Assembly (NCBI GenBank): GCA_963828755.1
Contig: CAWHFY010000022.1
Location: forward strand, 62,001-126,000
DNA: 64,000 nt
DNA from: WHSW01 sp963828755
GTDB taxonomy: Bacteria > Actinomycetota > Thermoleophilia > Solirubrobacterales > 70-9
Direction of reading: 5' to 3'
The notes under the pieces are model-generated. The model ran no database searches, had not been told where the DNA came from, and was given only the letters and a program-made list of their open reading frames with translations. Shown here piece after piece: positions 43,731-51,527 of this stretch. Each line of letters starts with the position of its first letter. The first letter of the stretch is position 1. Both the position numbers and the translations under genes were made by a program.

Positions 43731-44979
43731 ATGAACGCCTGGACCACCGACGACGCGGAACGCTACCTCGGCTCCCTCCAACCCCTGGGGATGCGGTTCG
43801 GCCTCGATCGCATCCGCAAGCTGGTCGCCGTGCTCGGCATGCCGCAGCACCGGTTCGCCTCCGTGCACGTGGTCGGCACCAACGGCAAGTCCTCGGTGAC
43901 CGAGATCACCGCGGCGCTGATCGAGGCCCACGGCCTCAGCACCGGCGCTTACCTCTCCCCGCACGACGAGCGCTGGCGCGAGCGGGTGCAGATCGGCGGC
44001 GCCGAGATCGCGCCCGAGCCGTTCGGCGCCGCGGTCGAGCGGGTCGCCGCGGCGGTCGAGGCCGTGAACCGCACCCTCGACGAGGGTGAGTCGGTGACCC
44101 AGTTCGAGGCCGACACCGCCTCGGCGTTCGTCGCCCTCGCCGCCGCTCGGGTCGACGTCGGGGTGATCGAGGCCGGCTCTGGGCGGGCGCCTCGACGCGA
44201 CCAACGTGCTGCCGTCCAAGGTCACGGTGCTCACGTCGGTCGGGCTCGAGCACACCGAGTACCTCGGCGACACCGAGGAGGAGATCGCGGGCGAGAAGCT
44301 CGCCGTGCTGCGCGACCACTCGACCCTGGTGACCGGGCCGCTCAGCCCCGCGGTGGCGGATGTCGCACGCGCCGTCGCGAGCGAGCGCCGGGCGAAGCTG
44401 GTCACCGTCCGCGACCTGGCGCCGGCGGTCACGCTGGCGTCGGCGGCGCCCTACCTGCGCCGCAACTTCGCGGTCGCGCTGGCGGCGACCGAGGCGATCG
44501 TCGGCTCGCTCGACCCCGAGCGCGTGCTCGCCGTGGCCGCCGGACTGCGGCTGCCGGGGCGAATGCAGGTGATCGAGGCCGACCCGGTCGTCGTCCTCGA
44601 CGCGGCCCACAACCCGGCCGGCGCCGCCGCGCTGGCCGAGGCGCTGCCGGCGGTCGCCGGCGGGCGACCCGTGATCGCCTGTGTCGCGGTGCTCGCCGAC
44701 AAGGATGCGGGCGCGCTACTGAGCGCGCTGGCGCCGTCGGTGGCCGCGGTCGTCGCGACCGAGATCCCCGCACGACGCCTCGCCGAAGCGGGGAGGCCCG
44801 GGGCGCGGGCGCTGGAGTCGTCGAGGCTCGCCGAGGTCGCGGGCGCCGCCGGCGTCGGACGGGTGGAGGCGGTCGCCGACCCGGCCGCAGCCGTCGCCAG
44901 AACGCTCGAGATCGCCCGCGCCCAGGGCGGAATCGCCCTGATCACCGGCTCGCACTACCTGCTGCGCTACGCCGGATGA
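43731..44979 (+). CDS. folC: Bifunctional folylpolyglutamate/dihydrofolate synthase (frameshifted)
   Basis: Mur-ligase-family enzyme adding glutamate to (dihydro)folates. P-loop VVGTNGKSSVTEI near residue 50, GAYLSPHDERWRERVQI, then EAGLGGRLDATNVL and LDAAHNPAGAAALAEAL. An extra T near 44179 moves the last two thirds into another frame; deleting it restores GLGGRLDATN. Follows valS as in most actinobacteria. Confidence 0.93.
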
Positions 44980-45018
44980 GGCCTCGACCGGATATCCAGA
45001 AGCGAAACCGACCACCCA

Positions 45019-45039
45019 ATGTTGCGGTATGCGCAACAT
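45019..45039. terminator. Inverted repeat between folC and a convergent amidase gene
   Basis: ATGTTGCG and CGCAACAT form a perfect 8-bp stem with a 5-base loop, 40 bases after folC and between converging genes. Terminator candidate without T-run. The remaining gap to 45128 shows no gene. Confidence 0.4.
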
Positions 45040-45128
45040 CGCCAGGTCAGTTCGCGGGTGGAGCCTCCGGATCACTTGCCGCGGCCGCGGCCGACCGACG
45101 GGTCGAACCGGAACCAGCCGCCGCGCGC

Positions 45129-45827
45129 TCAGAGCCGCTTGCGGAACTCCTTCACGTCGCGCTTCAGCCAGTCCGTGTGGTCGTTGACCCACCCCTCGCG
45201 ATCCAGGAAGTAGCGGTCGTCGTTCGCCATCGAATGGCCGATCACCTCGCCGGTCGGGATCCCGTAGCGGCCCTGCAGCCAGCGGACCAGGCGCAGCGCG
45301 GCGCCGACCTGGTGGCCGCGCGAGAGGATCTGCTGGTCGGCCCAGTGCGAGCCGCGCCCGGTCGCCTGGACCATCTCGATCCCGATCGCGACGTGGTTGA
45401 GCCCGACCGTGTGGCGACAGCGGATCCGCGGCGGGACGAGCTCGTCGACGGTCCCGTCCTGCTCGATCACGTAGTGCGAGCAGACCCCGGGCTTCTCGCC
45501 GAGGTTGGCGGCGTTGGACTCGAACGTGCTCCACACCGACGAGTAGCTGTCGGTGGCGGTGAAGTGCAGGACGATCACCTTCGGGCGCTCGAGTCGCCAC
45601 TCGCGGTCGCCGTAGTGGCGCTTCGAATAGGCGGCCATCTGGCGCTTGCGCGCGTCGCCGTAGGAGATGTGGTCCTCGGTGATCGACGGCTTCCCCGCGG
45701 TCGCCGAGAGGGTGGCTGCGGGCCATGCAGAGGTCGTCCCGAGGGCCGCCGCGAGCGTGGTCGCGAGCGCCCAAAATGCGACCCAGCGCCGCAGCGAGCT
45801 TGTTTTCCGACTACCTTCTGTCTCCAT
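45129..45827 (-). CDS. Secreted N-acetylmuramoyl-L-alanine amidase (amidase_2/PGRP fold)
   Basis: 232 residues. Signal or anchor WVAFWALATTLAAALGTTSAWPA, then an amidase_2 domain: VIVLHFTATDSYSSVWSTF with the first zinc His, SHYVIEQDGTVDELVP, CRHTVGLNHVAIGIEMV with the second His, and GHSMANDDRYFLDREGWVNDHTDW near the end. Cleaves the lactyl-peptide bond of peptidoglycan. ATG 45827. Cell-wall remodelling fits the mre operon nearby. Confidence 0.87.
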   Translation of the reverse strand: METEGSRKTSSLRRWVAFWALATTLAAALGTTSAWPAATLSATAGKPSITEDHISYGDARKRQMAAYSKRHYGDREWRLERPKVIVLHFTATDSYSSVWSTFESNAANLGEKPGVCSHYVIEQDGTVDELVPPRIRCRHTVGLNHVAIGIEMVQATGRGSHWADQQILSRGHQVGAALRLVRWLQGRYGIPTGEVIGHSMANDDRYFLDREGWVNDHTDWLKRDVKEFRKRL

Positions 45828-45859
45828 TGGACAGGGGCGCGCGTTCAGAGCTACTCCAC

Positions 45860-45946
45860 ATGATGGGGTTGGTCGCGGCGGTGGTCGCGATCGTAATCCT
45901 GGTCTTCTTCGGCCTCGGTTACCTGTTCGGGCGGCTTTTCCTCTGA
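45860..45946 (+). CDS. Very small single-pass membrane protein (28 aa)
   Basis: Encodes MMGLVAAVVAIVILVFFGLGYLFGRLFL, a single hydrophobic helix with a GxxxG-like GYLFGR end, 28 bases before the zinc-ribbon membrane protein. No ribosome site is clear and no family recognised; it may be a real microprotein or chance. Confidence 0.4.
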   Translation: MMGLVAAVVAIVILVFFGLGYLFGRLFL

Positions 45947-45974
45947 TACCCCCCGACTACACTGCCCTGCCTCT

Positions 45975-46724
45975 ATGACCGTAGCGCTATTCGGCATCAC
46001 CAACGACGGGCTCGACCTGGCCGTCAACCTGTTGATCCTGTTCCTGGTCGTCCTGTGGCTCGCCCTGGTGGCGTGGACCTTCTTCGACGCCCGGCGGCGG
46101 ATCGCGGACCCGGTGCTGGTCGCGTGCGCCACCGCGGCCTCGCTGTTCCCGTTCGTGGGCACGATCGTCTACTCGATCCTGCGCCCGCCGGAGTTTCTCG
46201 CCGACAAGCGCGAGCGCGAGCTCGAGATTCGCGCCTCGGAGCTGCGCGTGCGCCAGCTCGAGGAGGCGTCGTGCCCGAACTGCGAGCACCCGGTCGAGCG
46301 AACCTTTCTGCGCTGCCCGAACTGCCGCGCCCGGATCAAGGACCCGTGCGAGTCGTGCGGCAAGCCGATCGACCCGCGCTGGTCGGTCTGCCCCTACTGC
46401 GAGGCCCCACAGCGCAGCGCCGCGCCGCCGGAGCGCCGCCCGTCGCGCCGCCGGTCGAAGTCCGAGGACGATTCCGAGCCGGCGCCCAAGCGGCGCAGCA
46501 GTGGCTCGCGCTCAGGCGGCGGGTCGCGCACCGGGTCGCCGAGCCGCACCGGGTCGCCGAGCCGCTCCGGTTCGCGCTCGCGGGCGAATTCCGCGGAGAC
46601 GGGTTCGGGCGCCGACGGCGGCGCCGAGGCGTCGCGCACGCCGGCCGAGCTTCCGGCGGCCGAGGGCCGTCCGAGCCGCGCACGCTCGAGCCGCTCGTCG
46701 AGCGGCGAGCAGCCCTCCGAGTAG
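45975..46724 (+). CDS. Membrane protein with double zinc ribbon and Ser/Arg-rich tail
   Basis: 249 residues: two N-terminal helices (LAVNLLILFLVVLWLALVAW; LVACATAASLFPFVGTIVY), a charged linker, two zinc ribbons (SCPNCEHPVERTFLRCPNCRA and PCESCGKPIDPRWSVCPYCEA, residues about 100-142), and a disordered Ser/Arg/Gly tail with an 18-bp tandem repeat encoding RTGSPS. Function unknown; zinc-ribbon membrane proteins of this shape are common in actinobacteria. Confidence 0.8.
   Translation: MTVALFGITNDGLDLAVNLLILFLVVLWLALVAWTFFDARRRIADPVLVACATAASLFPFVGTIVYSILRPPEFLADKRERELEIRASELRVRQLEEASCPNCEHPVERTFLRCPNCRARIKDPCESCGKPIDPRWSVCPYCEAPQRSAAPPERRPSRRRSKSEDDSEPAPKRRSSGSRSGGGSRTGSPSRTGSPSRSGSRSRANSAETGSGADGGAEASRTPAELPAAEGRPSRARSSRSSSGEQPSE
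46528..46563 (+). repeat. 18-bp perfect tandem duplication inside the zinc-ribbon gene
   Basis: GCACCGGGTCGCCGAGCC occurs twice back to back (46528-46545 and 46546-46563), encoding the repeated RTGSPS of the disordered tail. In-frame, so only tail length would vary. Confidence 0.8.
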
Positions 46725-46757
46725 CAGCAGCACGCGACTGTGTAGGCTGCCGCGCCG

Positions 46758-47169
46758 ATGGCAGATGAATCACGCACCCTGATCCTGATCAAGCCAGACG
46801 CCTTCGAGCGCGGGCTCACCGGCGAGGTCCTCGCGCGCTTCGAGCGCAAGGGCCTGCGGATCACGCAGCTGCGGCTGCTGACCGCCGACGAGGACAATCG
46901 CCAATTCCCACTACGCGGAGCACGTCGAGAAGCCGTTCTTCGGCGAACTGGTCTCGTTCATCACCGGCGGCCCGCTGGTCGCCGCGGTGCTCGAGGGGGT
47001 CGAAGCGGTGCCCGCCGCGCGCCAGCTGATCGGCGCCACCAACCCGGTTGAGGCCGCGACCGGCTCGATCCGCGGCGACTATGGACTCGAGGTCACCTTC
47101 AACCTCGTCCACGGCTCCGACTCGGATGAGTCCGCCGAGCGCGAAATCGGAATCTGGTTCGGCGAGTAG
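46758..47169 (+). CDS. ndk: Nucleoside diphosphate kinase (frameshifted)
   Basis: Transfers gamma-phosphate between NTPs and NDPs. RTLILIKPDAFERGLTGEVLARFERKGLRI opens the protein; in the second frame SHYAEHVEKPFFGELVSFITGGPLVAAVLEG and RQLIGATNP continue it. The phospho-His segment follows as IRGDYGLEVTFNLVHGSDSDESAEREI. An extra T near 46906 causes the shift. Essential-type gene, so error likely. The end overlaps maf by 44 bases. Confidence 0.93.
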
Positions 47170-47755
47170 CGCCCCCCTGATCCTCGCCTCGGCGTCCCCG
47201 CGCCGGCGCGAGATCCTGACCAGGCTCGGGGTCGCGTACGAGGTCGTCGTGCCCGCGGTCGACGAGCTGCGCGAGGGCGTCCCTGAGGCGGTCGTGCTCG
47301 AGAACGCCCACCGCAAGGCGCGCGCCGGGCTCGAGCTCGCCGGCCGGTCGGGATCGATGGCGCTCGGCGTCGATACGGACGTCGCCCTCGACGGGCGCCT
47401 GCTCGGCAAGCCCGAGGATGAGGCCGGCGCGCGCGAGCGGCTCGAGGCGCTCTCAGGGCACACTCACGAGGTCCTGAGCGGGGTGGCCGTGGTCGGCAGC
47501 GGCGTCGGCACCGACGTCCCGGTCGAGCGCGCCGCGATCGCGGTCACCCGGGTCCGCTTCCGCGAACTCGACCCCGCCGAGCTCGACCTCTACGTGGCCT
47601 CGGGCGAGTGGGCCGACCGCGCCGGCGCCTACGCGATCCAGGGCCTCGGGTCGATCCTGATCGAGGCGATCGAGGGCGACTTCTCGAACGTCGTCGGGCT
47701 GCCGGTGCCGACCCTGCTCGAGCTGATCCCAGGGCTGCTCGACGCGGGCGCATAG
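47126..47755 (+). CDS. maf: Maf-family nucleotide pyrophosphatase
   Basis: House-cleaning nucleoside triphosphate pyrophosphatase, about 209 residues. LILASASPRRREILTRLG is the family signature; ALGVDTDVALDGRLLGKPEDEAGARERLEALSGHTHEVLSGVAV and YVASGEWADRAGAYAIQGLGSILIEAIEGDFSNVVGLPV complete it. ATG 47126 lies inside the ndk 3' end; a later GTG-free frame leaves this as best start. Confidence 0.93.
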   Translation: MSPPSAKSESGSASSAPLILASASPRRREILTRLGVAYEVVVPAVDELREGVPEAVVLENAHRKARAGLELAGRSGSMALGVDTDVALDGRLLGKPEDEAGARERLEALSGHTHEVLSGVAVVGSGVGTDVPVERAAIAVTRVRFRELDPAELDLYVASGEWADRAGAYAIQGLGSILIEAIEGDFSNVVGLPVPTLLELIPGLLDAGA

Positions 47756-47797
47756 CCGCCTCGCCCGCCCGAGCGCTGCCGGTGGGATGATCGGGCG

Positions 47798-48700
47798 ATG
47801 AGCCGAGCGGGTACGGACGACGCGCATGCGCTGCACGAATTGGAACGCGTCGTGCTCGGCCTGCCGCCGGGACTGGAGGTGGTCTGGCTCGGGGTCTCGG
47901 GGTATCGGCTGACCTACGAGGGGGTGTCGCTGTTCGTCGACCCCTATGTCTCGCGGGTGCCGCTGCGCGCGTTCCTGCTCCGGCGGCGGACGCTGCCCGA
48001 CGAGGCGATGATCGAGCGCTACGCCGTCGCCCCAGGACCGGTCGCCGGGGTGCTCGTCGGGCACACGCACTTCGACCACGCCGTCGATGCACCGGCGATC
48101 GCTCGGCGCTTCGGCACGAGGGCGTACGGCTCGCCGTCGCTGGCCCATCTGATGCGGTTGCACGGCCTCGGGGACCTGGCCGTCGAGGTAGTCCCGCATC
48201 GGGCCTACGAGCTCGGGCCGTTCGTGGTCCGCTTCGTTCCGAGCCGCCACTCGAAGCTCCTGTTCGGGCGCAAGGTGCCGATGGACGGGCCGTTGACGTG
48301 CGAGCACCTTCACGGCCTGGCCCCGGGCGCCTACAAGTGTGGGGCGGTCTACGGCATCCGGATCGAGGTCGGGGGGGTTTCGATCTATCACCAGGGGAGC
48401 GCCGATCTCAACGACGGCGAACTGCGAAACGGCCCGGTCGACGTGTTCTTGGCGGGAGTCGCCGGGCGCCAGGTCACCCCTCGATACTGGGAGCGCATCC
48501 TCCCGCGCCTCGATCCGCGCGTGGTCGTGCCGACTCACTACGACAACTTCTTCTCACCGCTCGGCCGGCCCCAGGACTTCGTCCGCCGCGTCGAGCTCGC
48601 CGACGTGCCCGACGAGGTCCACCGGGTCGCCGATAGCGCGACGGTGGCCGCGCTGCCGCGCGTCGACGCTGGGCATCAAGCGCCTCGATTCGAGCCATGA
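47798..48700 (+). CDS. MBL-fold metal-dependent hydrolase
   Basis: 300 residues with the metallo-beta-lactamase motif GHTHFDHA (HxHxDH) near residue 88 and a later VVPTHYDNFF His. The start is WLGVSGYRLTYEGVSLFVDPYVSR, the UlaG-like/YtnP-like pattern. Substrate unknown. ATG 47798. Confidence 0.87.
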   Translation: MSRAGTDDAHALHELERVVLGLPPGLEVVWLGVSGYRLTYEGVSLFVDPYVSRVPLRAFLLRRRTLPDEAMIERYAVAPGPVAGVLVGHTHFDHAVDAPAIARRFGTRAYGSPSLAHLMRLHGLGDLAVEVVPHRAYELGPFVVRFVPSRHSKLLFGRKVPMDGPLTCEHLHGLAPGAYKCGAVYGIRIEVGGVSIYHQGSADLNDGELRNGPVDVFLAGVAGRQVTPRYWERILPRLDPRVVVPTHYDNFFSPLGRPQDFVRRVELADVPDEVHRVADSATVAALPRVDAGHQAPRFEP

Positions 48701-48842
48701 AGGAGGCCGCATCGAGGTCGTCGAAGGGCTCCCACAGGGTTTCGGCGCGGGTTTGGAAATCGACTTCGATCGGGCGAGCGTCGCGCCGAGACGGAGGTCG
48801 CGGCCGCGTTATCGCTGCAACCACCGAAGGTTGAGCGAAAAC

Positions 48843-48874
48843 CCTAAGGCGAACAATTAGCCTTAGGCTTTTTC
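48843..48874 (+). terminator. Rho-independent terminator before mreB
   Basis: CCTAAGGC, a 9-base loop, GCCTTAGG and then CTTTTTC: a perfect 8-bp stem with a T-run, the clearest intrinsic terminator in the window. It ends transcription from the MBL hydrolase side 143 bases past that stop. Confidence 0.85.
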
Positions 48875-48892
48875 AAAGGGCTCGATTTCGGC

Positions 48893-48920
48893 TTGAGGGC
48901 TGCAAATCAAGCGCTACACT
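48893..48920 (+). promoter_or_regulatory. Predicted housekeeping promoter of the mre operon
   Basis: TTGAGG (48893-48898) and TACACT (48915-48920) with 16-bp spacing resemble a sigma-70 type promoter. It follows the terminator at 48843 and would start transcription about 40 bases before mreB. Confidence 0.5.
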
Positions 48921-48967
48921 CGGCCACAGGCCGCGGCTCCTTTTCCGCCCGCCGGGCCGACTTCGCG

Positions 48968-50023
48968 ATGGGAATTTTCGGCAAGCTCACCGGGTTCGGC
49001 GGCCGCGACATGGCGGTCGACCTCGGCACCGCCAACACGCTCGTCTACGTGCGCGGGCGCGGGATCGTGCTCTCGGAGCCGTCCGTGGTCGCGGTCGACT
49101 CGCACACCGGCGAGGTTCACGCGGTCGGCGTCGACGCCAAGCGGATGCTCGGCCGCACCCCCGGAAACATCACCGCGATCCGCCCGCTCAAGGACGGCGT
49201 CATCGCCGACTTCGACGTCACCGAGGAGATGCTTCGCCACTTCATCCAGCGCGTGCACCAGAACCGCTTCGCGCACCCCCGGGTGGTCGTCTGTGTTCCC
49301 TCCGGAGTGACCGGGGTCGAGAAGCGCGCGGTCGAGGAGGCATGCCTCTCGGCCGGCGCGCGACAGGCGTACCTGATCGAGGAGCCGATGGCGGCGGCGA
49401 TCGGCGCCGGGCTGCCGGTCGCCGACCCGACCGGATCGATGATCCTCGACATCGGCGGTGGCACCAGCGAGGTTGCGGTGATCTCGCTCGGCGGGATCGT
49501 CGTCTCGGAGTCGATCAGGGTCGGTGGCGACGAGCAGGACGATGCGATCGTCGCCCACTGCAAGCACCACCACAAGCTCTTGATCGGCCAGCAGACCGCC
49601 GAGGAGGTGAAGCTCGAGCTCGGCTCGGCGACGCCCCTGATCGACGACGAGGTGACCGAGATCCGCGGGCGCGACCTGGTCGGCGGCCTGCCGAAGACGA
49701 TCCAGCTCACCGGAGCCGAGATCCGCCACGCGCTCGAGGAGCCGGTCAGCCAGATCGTCGCCGCTGTCAAGGAGACGCTCGACCGGACCCCGCCCGAGCT
49801 CGCCGGCGACATCATGGATCGCGGGATCACGCTCGCCGGCGGCGGCGCGCTCCTGCACGGCATCGACGTGCGCATGCGAGACGAGTGCCAGATGCCCTGC
49901 CAGCTGACGGAGTCCCCGCTCACCTGCGTCGCGGTCGGCTCCGGCCGCTCGCTCGAGGAGTTCGAGGTCATCCACCGGATGAACCGGAGCACGGGCCGTC
50001 GGCGCGTCGGGGCGATCGCCTGA
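48968..50023 (+). CDS. mreB: Rod shape-determining actin-like protein MreB
   Basis: Bacterial actin that guides lateral wall synthesis. MAVDLGTANTLVYVRGRGIVLSEPSVVA opens the protein (phosphate-1 loop), MILDIGGGTSEVAVISLGGIV is phosphate-2, and ITLAGGGALLHGID the adenosine motif. The N-terminal GIFGKLTGF is a short amphipathic membrane anchor. Stop overlaps the mreC ATG (TGATG). 351 residues, normal. Confidence 0.96.
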   Translation: MGIFGKLTGFGGRDMAVDLGTANTLVYVRGRGIVLSEPSVVAVDSHTGEVHAVGVDAKRMLGRTPGNITAIRPLKDGVIADFDVTEEMLRHFIQRVHQNRFAHPRVVVCVPSGVTGVEKRAVEEACLSAGARQAYLIEEPMAAAIGAGLPVADPTGSMILDIGGGTSEVAVISLGGIVVSESIRVGGDEQDDAIVAHCKHHHKLLIGQQTAEEVKLELGSATPLIDDEVTEIRGRDLVGGLPKTIQLTGAEIRHALEEPVSQIVAAVKETLDRTPPELAGDIMDRGITLAGGGALLHGIDVRMRDECQMPCQLTESPLTCVAVGSGRSLEEFEVIHRMNRSTGRRRVGAIA

Positions 50024-50898
50024 TGTACCGCAAGCAGGTGCGGCGGCGGCGGGCGGTCCTCGTCGCCCTGATCGTCCTGTCGCTGGTGTTGCTGTCGAGT
50101 CACTTCTCGGAGGCCGACAGCGGCCCGCTGCACACGATTCAGCGCGGGGTCGCGACGGTCTTCGCCCCGGTCGGCGAGGTCGCCGAGCGCGCCTTGAAGC
50201 CCGGCCGCGACCTGATCAACTGGTTCGACGAGACCTTCGCCGCCCGCGGCGAGAACGAGGACCTGCAGGCGGAGGTCGAGAAGCTGCGCGCGGAGGTGGT
50301 CGCGGCCGAGGGCGCCGAGAACGACAACGAGCAGTTCCGCAAGCTGCTCAACCTCTCCGATGAGAACCCGGGCCTCGGCGAGTACGACCTGGTGACGGCG
50401 CGCGTGACCCAGCGCTCACCCTCGGTCTGGTTCTCCGACGTGACCATCGATCACGGGTCGAGCTCGGGGATCGAGCGCAACGACGCCGTCGTCAACGGCG
50501 ACGGGCTCGTCGGCCGGGTCACCGACATCACGGCCGGTACGGCGCAGGTGCAGCTGATCACCGATCACGACAACGCGGTCTCGGCCCAGGTGCTGCCGTC
50601 CGGCCCAACCGGGATCGTCGAGCCCGAGGTGGGCGATCCGGAGGACCTGCTGCTGGACTTCATCGACAACGAAGAGACGATCCAGGAGAACCAGACGGTC
50701 GCGACCGCGGGCTGGTCGAACGGGACCGTCTCGTCGGCCTACCCGCCGGGGCTGCCGATCGGCCGCGTGAGCCAGGCCGAGGCCGGCGAGCAGCAGCAGT
50801 TCCAGCGCGTCCACGTCGAGCCCTTCGCCGACCTGCGCCAGCTCGAGTACCTGCAGGTGCTCACCGGCGGGCCGGCGCGACCCGGGGTGCCCGGATGA
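50023..50898 (+). CDS. mreC: Rod shape-determining protein MreC
   Basis: 291-residue elongasome scaffold: short cytoplasmic basic tail, one membrane helix (AVLVALIVLSLVLLSSHF), a coiled coil (ENEDLQAEVEKLRAEVVAAEGAENDNEQFRKLL) and the beta-barrel body (VTARVTQRSPSVWFSDVTIDHGSSSGIERNDAVVNGDGLVGRV). Overlaps mreB at the start and mreD at the end (ATGA). Confidence 0.95.
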   Translation: MYRKQVRRRRAVLVALIVLSLVLLSSHFSEADSGPLHTIQRGVATVFAPVGEVAERALKPGRDLINWFDETFAARGENEDLQAEVEKLRAEVVAAEGAENDNEQFRKLLNLSDENPGLGEYDLVTARVTQRSPSVWFSDVTIDHGSSSGIERNDAVVNGDGLVGRVTDITAGTAQVQLITDHDNAVSAQVLPSGPTGIVEPEVGDPEDLLLDFIDNEETIQENQTVATAGWSNGTVSSAYPPGLPIGRVSQAEAGEQQQFQRVHVEPFADLRQLEYLQVLTGGPARPGVPG

Positions 50899-51527
50899 TC
50901 GTCACCCCCCGCATCGCCCTGCGGATCGCGCTGATCGTGATCGTCGCGGTGATCCTCCAGGTCTCGTTCTTCTCCTTCCTCTCGATCTTCGGGGCGACGC
51001 CGTACGTCGTCCCGGTCGTCGTCGTCGCGCTCGGGCTGCTCGGCGGCGGCGTCGTCGGCGCCGTCTGCGGGTTCGCCGCCGGACTGCTGATGGACTCGCT
51101 GCTGCTGCAGACGCTCGGCGTTTCCTCGCTCGTCCTGCTCTCGATCGGCTACCTCGCCGGGCGCTACCGCGAGGGCTTCGAGATCCGCAGCGGCATCGTC
51201 CCGGCGCTGCTCGCCGGCGCGTTCACGATGGTCGCCGCCGCCGGGTTCGCTGCGATCGAGCTGATGCTCGGCGTCGACGCGCCGGTCAGCATCCTCGTCG
51301 TTCGCGAGATCCTGGTCCAGGGATTGCTCGGCGGCCTGCTCGGCTTCGCCGTCTATCCCCTCGTCCGCTGGGTCCTCGGACCGGCGCTCGTCGACTACAG
51401 GCCGTCCAGTCGCCTGCTCGGGGCTGGGCGCCTGCGCCGCCGCGCGGCCCGCCGCAGCCGCAGCGTCGAGCACAGCGCGCCGCGGCGGCGCTCGCGCCGC
51501 GCCCCGGTCCACGGAGGGGCGTCCTGA
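50895..51527 (+). CDS. mreD: Rod shape-determining membrane protein MreD
   Basis: 210 residues with about five hydrophobic helices (IALIVIVAVILQVSFFSFLSIFGATPYVVPVVVVALGLL ...) typical of MreD, plus a strongly basic Arg-rich C-terminal tail of about 45 residues not usual for the family. Overlaps mreC and mrdA (stop and ATG share a base). Confidence 0.93.
   Translation: MIVTPRIALRIALIVIVAVILQVSFFSFLSIFGATPYVVPVVVVALGLLGGGVVGAVCGFAAGLLMDSLLLQTLGVSSLVLLSIGYLAGRYREGFEIRSGIVPALLAGAFTMVAAAGFAAIELMLGVDAPVSILVVREILVQGLLGGLLGFAVYPLVRWVLGPALVDYRPSSRLLGAGRLRRRAARRSRSVEHSAPRRRSRRAPVHGGAS

Noticed and set aside
46528..46563. CRISPR-like direct repeat
   Set aside because: Two adjacent 18-bp copies without spacers, in frame inside a coding tail; a simple tandem duplication.
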